Of a stretch of 64,000 nucleotides of DNA, positions 53,358-62,300 are shown in pieces. The notes beneath the pieces were generated by a model. It ran no database searches, had not been told where the DNA came from, and saw only the letters and a list, made by a program, of their open reading frames with translations. How positions within the stretch are numbered: the first letter of the stretch is position 1; each line of letters starts with the position of its first letter. Position numbers and translations under genes: made by a program. The stretch is from Elusimicrobia bacterium RIFCSPLOWO2_02_FULL_39_32. Lineage in GTDB: Bacteria; Elusimicrobiota; Elusimicrobia; 2-02-FULL-39-32. The stretch spans positions 310,001-374,000 of the forward strand of contig MGUU01000016.1 of NCBI GenBank assembly GCA_001800135.1. The letters are read 5' to 3'.

Positions 53358-56300
53358 TTATTGCTGTCTGGAGAGGAGCTGTTTGGCTTTGGCAAAGAGC
53401 TCAAGATCGCTGGTAATTTCAATCACTTGGGTTTGAGAAACAATCTTTAAAATTCTTATCTGTAAATCTTTTCTTTTTCCTTTCTTAAAAACCATTTTCT
53501 CAGTATAGATGTCTAATGAGCCGACTTCTTTGTCTAGTTTATGAATTACTTTAAATAAAAGATCCAAATCAATGGAGCTGCCTTTAACCTTCTTTAATAC
53601 TTCTACCTCTTCCCTAACAATAATATGAACCCCTTTGAAGGCTAATAATGCGGGACTAATTCCATGAACATTAAGAACTTCAAGCTCCTCTCTAGTTTCC
53701 ACCAAAAGGAAATGAGCTCTTTTCTTTTTACCCTCTTCTATCTGTATGCGAGCAATTTTATTGGCTAAATGAACGTAGCCATTGGCTGAAAGTCCAGAGC
53801 CATAAAATAGTTCTCCGGGAATCTTATTTTTATCTGAAGGAATATTTGGCAGCTGCTCAATTTCATCCATAGAAAGTAGTTTCGAGGTTGAATTTATTTC
53901 AGCTCTTTTTTTGCCTAAATTCCAAATTTTTAAAGCGGCTTTTCTAGAAATTTTATAGGTTTCAAAAGTTTGCTCTATGGCTGCGTAAAGATCATTAAAT
54001 GAAATGTTTACCCCATCTAAATTTAAACCCAAATATTCAGCTTCTCCCCCATGCATCAGTAATCTTATAACTTCCACCTCAAATGAATCTTTCTCTTCTT
54101 GATTCTTAGCCTCATCCAATAGTTTTCTGTAATCTTCTAAAGAGGCGATTTGAACTGCTAATTCTTGCGCCGTTAAATGACCAATAACTGTTGGCAGAGA
54201 AGACAGATCAATGCTCTTTGCTGGGGTTATAGCCTCTGCGCTGGCAGCTCCTAAAGCAGCGGCTAAAGCTAAGACCTTAAGGCTTCTTAAGAAAAGTCTT
54301 CGTTTATCTGGATTTTGGTTGTTGTTTAATAAAGCGTCATACTCTTCTTCTATTTGGCTAAGAGGTTGAATTAAGTTCGGATGCTTTAATTTAGCTTTTG
54401 CTTCTACTTTCTTATACTCATTATCCAAGGTTGATTCTCTCTTATAAAAATCTATGACTAATTGAACCTCATCCATCACAACATTAATAATAATGGCTAG
54501 CAGATTAAATAAACCATGAACAATAGCGCCAATAAAAATCATGGGAAAAGCCAAAACAGGAAATAACCGTTTTACTAAATCAAAAACCTTCCCTTGACTT
54601 TCAGGCGCATAACTTAATCTTACCCCAAGCGCATAAGTCACGATTTCTAACAAAGAGCCTGCTAAATCGCCACCAATATGTTTTAAAGTTCCGCCAGAAT
54701 TTAGGAAATCTAAGCCAAAAGGAAGCCCTATGGCTGTACCAATCATAACTGCGGAAACAAATAAGAATGTGATCCCTAATTGGATTTGTTGAAAAGGGGT
54801 GAGATTTAGCTTTGCTTGGTGCTCTTGAAATAATTTAAAGGCTCTGAATGATTTTAGCGATTCATATGCCCCAGCAAAAAATATATTAATCACTGCGTTA
54901 GGAGCATTTTCCCAACCAAACTTATCCTTAAAAAATTTCCTGCCTTCATAATAGGTTTCTGGAAGTGTGCCAGTTGCTAAACCACGCTTTAAAGAACCTG
55001 TGGTGGGAGTTTTAATTTTTTCCGCAGCCGCAGCTGGAACTGCAAATAATCTTTTATCCAGATTTAAACGACTTAAAAATGTGCTAAAGATGTCGGAAAC
55101 CGTATGCACGGTGATGGGCAGTTTTGTATGAGTTTGTCTTTCAAAATCATGAATTGCTTTAGCGATATCTACAATCAAAATATGATTTTGCGCTGTTCTA
55201 GAATTAATGGAAAGATGTTGAAATATCTTTCCTCTCTCCATGCTATCCATTAAACTATTAAAAGCATTTATTAGTTCTAATTCCGCGGCTTCTGGCATTA
55301 AACCTTTTAAAGCGTGCATGGCTGCTGCTTTTGAAAGTTGCATTTTTAATTGCTCTATGTACTGATCTTTCCTAACAACTTCATCTTCTAAATGTAAATG
55401 TAAAACTAAATCTGCTAAAGGATCTACCAAAAATTTTTTAAGATTTGCATTCTGTTCAATGTTTTTTCCTATAAGCCTAACCATGGAAGGTTTGCCGCTC
55501 TTAAGAGCATCTAACATATTCATTAATTCCCTAAGACCCACGCCTTCTCCAACTCTCTCAGTAAACCAGACCTTATTAAACTGATCAGCTATGGCTTTTG
55601 CATCTGAAATAAAAACAATTTTATAACTCCCTTCTTTTTCTCCAGAGCCTGGAGCCTCCTGATCAATTGCGCCTTCTCCAATTTCTTGAAATGGAAGGTT
55701 ATCAACTAAAGGCAGAGGATAGCCACCCTCTGGAACTAAAGAATCAGCTTCTGAAGCAATGACAGGAACTGCTTCGGGTTTTCTTCCTGGACCAAGAATG
55801 GAGGCAATCACAAGAATAGCAGATACTACAACCACTACTGGCCAGCCCGCAGCCATTAAGCCAGATCCTATAACTTCGCTCCCAGTCAATGTTATGGCAT
55901 GTCCAGCTCCAGCAGAAAAAAGACCAACTAAAATAGCGGTAATTCCTATAGCCATGGTATCGCCAAACCTTTGCTGAACATTTCTTAAAGAATGGCTTGC
56001 CACATGAAAAAGATAAGCGCTGGAAGATGCGGTTAAGATAATTTTACCTATTGCATCCAATCCGCTAAAACCAAATGCGTGAGCGCTAAAGCTTAAGCCA
56101 ACTCCTAAGCCAACCAAAGTTGAAACCTTCATAAAATTTAAAGTTGTTTCTAACCATGCTCTTTGCTCTGCTGTTGGGTTATGAGTTTGGATGAAGCGAT
56201 CTAAAGCATTGCTGCTTAGCATGGCAGGCAATGTTTGGTTTGATTCTAAAAATCCAGAAAAAAATGTGGAGGTAACCCACCACTCTTTAGGAACTTGCAC

Positions 56301-59300
56301 TCCAAAAGTTTCAAAGAAATTCTCTACTGCTTTATAGGTTTTAGGCTGGGTAGCTTGCACCAACACGCTTGTAGAAGGATAATTTTTATCAATGACCGCT
56401 TCATAAAGTCTCCATAAATTTAAAGAAGCTCTTAAATTTTTATTGGGTATGGGAAAATCTTTTAGTTTAAGCGCGCTAAAAGTTTGATTCCCTTCTTTAA
56501 TTGCTTTTTGAAGAGCCTCCCCAATCTTTTTTAATTCACTTAAAGCATCCAGAACCGATTTAGAACCGCGAGAACGCAAAGTGATAATAGAGACTAGATT
56601 CACGATATTGATGACTTCCTCCGCATAATTTAATTTCTCCACATCCAACAATGAATTAATATCTCCCTTTAAACTTAAAATAGGAGCGATATAAGGTTGA
56701 ATAATATTTTTAAGAGAACTCACTTTAGCTTCAGGGCTTTCTTCACTCTTAACTAAATCAGCAATTTGAGAATTAAAATATCTTGATTTAGGATTTAATA
56801 AAGTTCTGGCTATGGTGTCCAAAGGATCCTTAACTTTTGGCTGAGCAAAAGCTGCCCTCTTTGCCGCTGGCTCAAAAGTAACGGATCTAATTCTATCTTG
56901 TTTTGGTCCCTGTTTTGCTTTTTGTTTCTCTTCATCTCTTTCTTTTTTCCACTCCCCAATCCAGCGATTAAATTTGTTCACTAACAACTCTTTTGTTTCT
57001 CTTGCTCCTTTTTTTTCTAAGATTAACTTCCCATCCCTTACTAAATCTCTCTTCTTTATAGCGATCTCTCTTAACACTTCAAACCCTTCTCTGGGGTTTA
57101 AATCCATAAATCTTGAATCAACCTTTATCAGTTCAAGCACAGGCAATAAATCTGCTTCATAATGGTCTGTATTTCCTAATTCCACTAAAATTTCAATAAG
57201 CCCAATCATCTCTTGATCATCCACTCCCGCAATAATCATTGGCTTCTCACTAGCTTGCAGCTCTATAAATTTGCCTATCGCATTCCCTAACACTGGTTTT
57301 GACACTGCTTTAGAAGGAGTTCCCAAAGGAGCAGCTCCAGCTTGTGAAACCGCACTATTTTCTTTTGCCAATTCTTCTTTTATCAATCTTTCAAATAATC
57401 TCCTAACTAAATGTAAATCAGCTTTTGCGCGCAGGTTAATCATAATCCCCAATCCTTGCGCTTCTTTCTCTTGCGCTTCTTTCTCTTGCGCAACTTTTTC
57501 TAAAGTATTAAATACCTTTCTAACTCCTAAAGATTTTAAAGAGGGGGCATAAACTAGGGTGAGTAAAATAAACATTTCATCATAATTAAATGAGCCTCGT
57601 AATCTTGCAACTGTTTGCACAAGTTTCATGATCCTTTCTTGATTAAGCTCTTGTAGAATATCTTCTTTATTCTCTTCCAGATCAAATGGATTTAGATTCA
57701 GATCTAAGTAACCGCTTAAATGTTCAATAAAATCATTGACCAGCTTTAGTTCTAAACGAGCTTGATCTCTAAGCTCTTGGGCGATCAAAATTTTCTGTGG
57801 ATCTGCTTGTAAAACTAAGGTTTGAACCACAGGAGACCGTATCGAATCTCTTAAGGAAGCCGAGGGAACAGCTTGAGAAAGTTCCACCATGGCTAAAAAA
57901 TTAGGATAAGTAGCTTCTGTTTCTATCTCTGCCCAACCGTCTGAAGTTCTATCTCTCACTCCTGATGGAACAAGCCCGGCAATACGATAAAGAAAATTTT
58001 GAATAATTTCTTCTGGACCATAGGATATAGATCCAATTTCCCCGCCTGTCAAATATCTCATGGTAATGGCTATGCCTCTTAAAGCTTCGTAGCAAAGCTT
58101 ATGCGGATTATCTTTTAGTAATCTGGGGTGCTCATCCACAAAATTTAATATTCTTGCAACGTGTTCTGGTTTTAAAAGTGGATCCACCTGATGAATAGCG
58201 CTAATCGCCTGCAAAAGCGCCTGGCGCTCTGATTCTTTATCTTTCCCAGCGGCAGTATAATAACCATGCCACAAACTATTTGAATATGGATTATTTTTGT
58301 TTAATAATCTTAAATAGGAATTAAAAGATTCAATTGGATTTTCTCTTGCCTTTAAAGAGGTAAGAACAAGAGGGTCCTCTGAAATCTTTTCAGTAAAATG
58401 CAAAAGCAAACCATCTTTTAAATTAAGATTCTTTTTAACTTTAACCGCATCTTCTGCTATTTTTCTAAGCAGCTCTAAAGCGATTTCCAAACCTTGATGG
58501 TCACTTAAAATTCTTAACTCTATGCTCCAAAAAATTCTTAAGATCTGACCCATAAACTCACCCACTTCATCAGGTGCAATCGCTTTTTCCATGCCAAGAA
58601 TTCTAATATTGGCAATGCTGGTAACAACTCTTTTTATTTCCGCTAAATGCATGGATCTAAATTCAGGAGGCAGACTCTGCAAATAGGCTGAATCAATATA
58701 TATATCTAGAATTTTACGACTCTCTTCCCAATTTCTTTCCCTAGCCTGTTGATCTGTGCCTTGAACAAATTTCGTAAGAGATTTTTTTCTAGCCTTTCTA
58801 TCTAGCTCATCCTGCTCTTCTATACCTAAATTCTTATTCCCATGATAAACTGCTGAAACAAATACAGTGACTAAAACAGCAAGAATGGAAAGGGGGCCGC
58901 TTGTAAATAATAAAATTAAATGAATGATTGGTATGGCAACTAAAGGGGAACGAGCAGTTTGTGTCGCGGCAAAAATCTTTTCTAAATCCCAAACCACTTT
59001 TTTAGTTTTAGGGTCAACCGCTCCAAATAATAGATGGCCTAGAAATAGACCACCATAAATAATCAAAGGATTTATTATTAAAGATAAAACCACATGGCTA
59101 TAACTTAAGAAATCCGCAGGAGGCACAACTGGCATTAAGCCTGTGTTAATCAGGATAACTACTCCAGCAAGGATGATAAATATATCCTCTAGGAAACCCC
59201 CTGTAGAAAGTCTCCTAAATCCAAAAAATCTATAATCTTGAGGTAAAAAAGACCATACAGCGCCCCATGCTCCGGGGACAAGGGCTAGTTTACTGGTTTG

Positions 59301-62300
59301 TCCTTTGGCTGCTAAAACTTTCTTGATTAAACTGTCTGTTTTTAAAGGAGGAGCATAGCGACCAAAAATAAAAGGGATAAACCTCCCATTTTTGTATTGA
59401 AAAGTCCCGATTTTAACCCCTTCTTTATTGATAATCTCACCCTCATCATTAATTGTGGATTGGTAGAGTTCATCAATATATTTTTTATCCCAACCTTTTT
59501 GCGCCATATTGATTGCAAGCGCGTGTATAATCTCTCCCTTACTCCACTCATTCCTAGAAACTCCTCTAGCCTGTTTAGCCGCCTTAAACGCAGGAATTAA
59601 TTTTCCATCTTGGCTAATAACATTCCCAATTATGTTTCCTTTTTCATCCACTATTGTATTTCTAACAACTCTGGCTCCTCGCAATAATCTCAGTTCAAAA
59701 TCATCTGTAAATTTATAGCCAATGGCCTTTGCATTAGATAGGATCTGAGCAATTAAAGGATTGCTTCCATACAAACTCTGAAGCTCTTTTTGCTTTTTCT
59801 CTATACCTTTTCTTAAAGCCTCTTTTTTAGCTAACCTATCTTTTTCTGCTTTTAAATCAAAAGATTTCATCATGATACCAACCGTAATACCACTGCCTAA
59901 AGCTAATAAAGGAACCCCAATCCAGACATTAAAAAAGGCAACAATCAGACCTATTCCAGCTAAAGCCATGCTGCCAATCATCAGAATAGAACTATATTTT
60001 TCAATGAGCTTATCTAAAACTGTATCTAATTCTGAATAAGCTCCTTTTCCTTTAACCTCGGAAACTTCACTCCCCTGACTCCTCCCTTCCCTATATTGTG
60101 AAACCGCTGCTTCCCAGCCAGAACTAAATTTAGCTTGATCTTGCGCCATTCTACCTACTAGCTCTGCTTCTTCAGCTTCATCTTTCTCATCTACAAACTG
60201 AACAATTCCTAAAGGCACATCTCTTCCACCCTCTTTTTGATCCCCGCTCATCTGAGGAGAGCGGGTAACAATATTTAGCCTTTCTTGAAAAACCGCTGTT
60301 CCTGCTGTTAAAGGAGCAAAAGGATTTTGAAGATTAAATTTCCCATGCTGCCAAACATTTGTAATATAAGATGGAACCAATCCTGCAACAAAAATAGCTC
60401 CTACAACTTTCCAACTAAAACGAAGCAACACATTTAAATCCACAACTTGCGCGCTAAAAAATGGAATGACAAAAAATAAAGCAACTATTAACCCGCCTAT
60501 AACTCCAGCCACAAATGCTTTTTGAGTTGCTTCCACGATTTTTTCAATTCCAGCTCTGCGAACCTCTAATTTTTCTGGAGTATCATTCTCATGCTTTGCT
60601 AAAAACCTTTCCCTCCCCATCTGATTGAAAGGCAATGAGATCCACATAAATTCCGGAGATTCCCACCAACGAGCAAATTTCTGCTCTATCCACTCCTTCT
60701 TCTTAACATCTTTAACAAGACCAAAAAAGGACAATAAATCATAAAATTTCCCGCCCCATACATAGGTGTCTATCCTTGTTAAAGAAGATTTGGACGATTT
60801 TCCCTGCTCTATTGCTAACCAGGATAATGCGTCTGGCTCTTTGACTAAAATTACAGCCTTTTCAATCAGCCCCCTTATCTCTTTCTCAATAGAATCTGAC
60901 AAGGATGAATCCCATCTCTCCGTTTCTGCGTATTTATAACCTAATGTTGGGAGCAGCATATTCAAAACGCTAAGGGTGTTTGTAATTACAAGATCTATGG
61001 GGAGACCTTCCAAAATATCTACAAGATCTTTAGAAAAATTTTCATTTATTGTGGCTGGAATTCCTTCAATTGAGTATGCCCACACATTTGTTTTCTGACT
61101 CTCTGTATACATCTGCTTAGATAAAGTTTCAAGTCCGAAATACTCAAGATCGTTTAATGTTCCCTTATCACGTTCTTTTTGAATCACATGGTGCAACACA
61201 GTCAATGCTTCTAAAATGCGTCTTAAAACCTTACGCCTGTTTCCTAAATTCAAATGAGTCAAAGAACTATGAAGCAAATTTACAACATGGACCAAATAGT
61301 GAAGATAACTTGGTTCTCCAAGAATCCCCTCCTCCCATTCACCCCAAATCAACACTCCAGAACCAAAAGCCGATAAGGGGACATTGAACAAATTTTCATC
61401 TTCGGATCCTGCCTCTACATCCATATCTTTGACCTTATTCATCACTCCAACTTTGGATGGAGAACCAATCCTGCCATGAACAATAGGAGCGACTCTCTCT
61501 CCTTTATCCATCTTTTCTTTAAGGGTTCGCAAACTGCTTTTATCAAGAGCAAACTTCTTTATACTCCCTGTTGCGCTGGGATCAATGACTAAAAGATCTA
61601 AATCAGTTGGCGGAGTTTTTTCTTCACCCCACAAAAAGCTACCGTAAGCGATAATTTTTGCATCTTTAGAGAGATTTAGATTCCCTGCATTTGAGCTCAC
61701 CATATCAGCGATCAAATCAATAGCCCCAGCAATTCTACGCGCGATCAGAAGTTTGTTTTCATAGTTGAGATTGTTCCAGTACCAGTTGTTTCTCTTCTTT
61801 TCAAGTTGCTCTAAGATATGCTCCAGACGTTTCTCTTTTAAGTTAAAATTTTTTCCAGAAAATCTAAATCCATGTACCCTTAAGTCCTGCATGATTTGCT
61901 TAGCTATGTTAAGGGATAATGTACTATCTGAAACAGTCTTTGACTGAGATTGGCCTAAAGGGAGGGTTGCTTTGCCCAAGACGATTTTGCCTTTTGAGCT
62001 CAACTTAAGCCAATCTACAAAAAAGTTGCCGGCAATATGTCCAGCAATTGCGCCTGAAATAATTGCAGCGAGATCAAATTCTTTAGTTGAAAGTTGAAAA
62101 AATTCCATTATTCCAGGCATCACAAAATAGCTGACCACTGAAACAATAGAGACCACAAAAGGAATGGTTAATTTTTGCTGTAAACTCATATCAGGCTGGC
62201 CAAAAATATGCAGGAAAACAAAAATGGAACGAGATATTATTAAACCAATAGGTCCTGTCAAAGCAAATGCAAGTAATGGAACACCAGTAAAAATCAGTTC

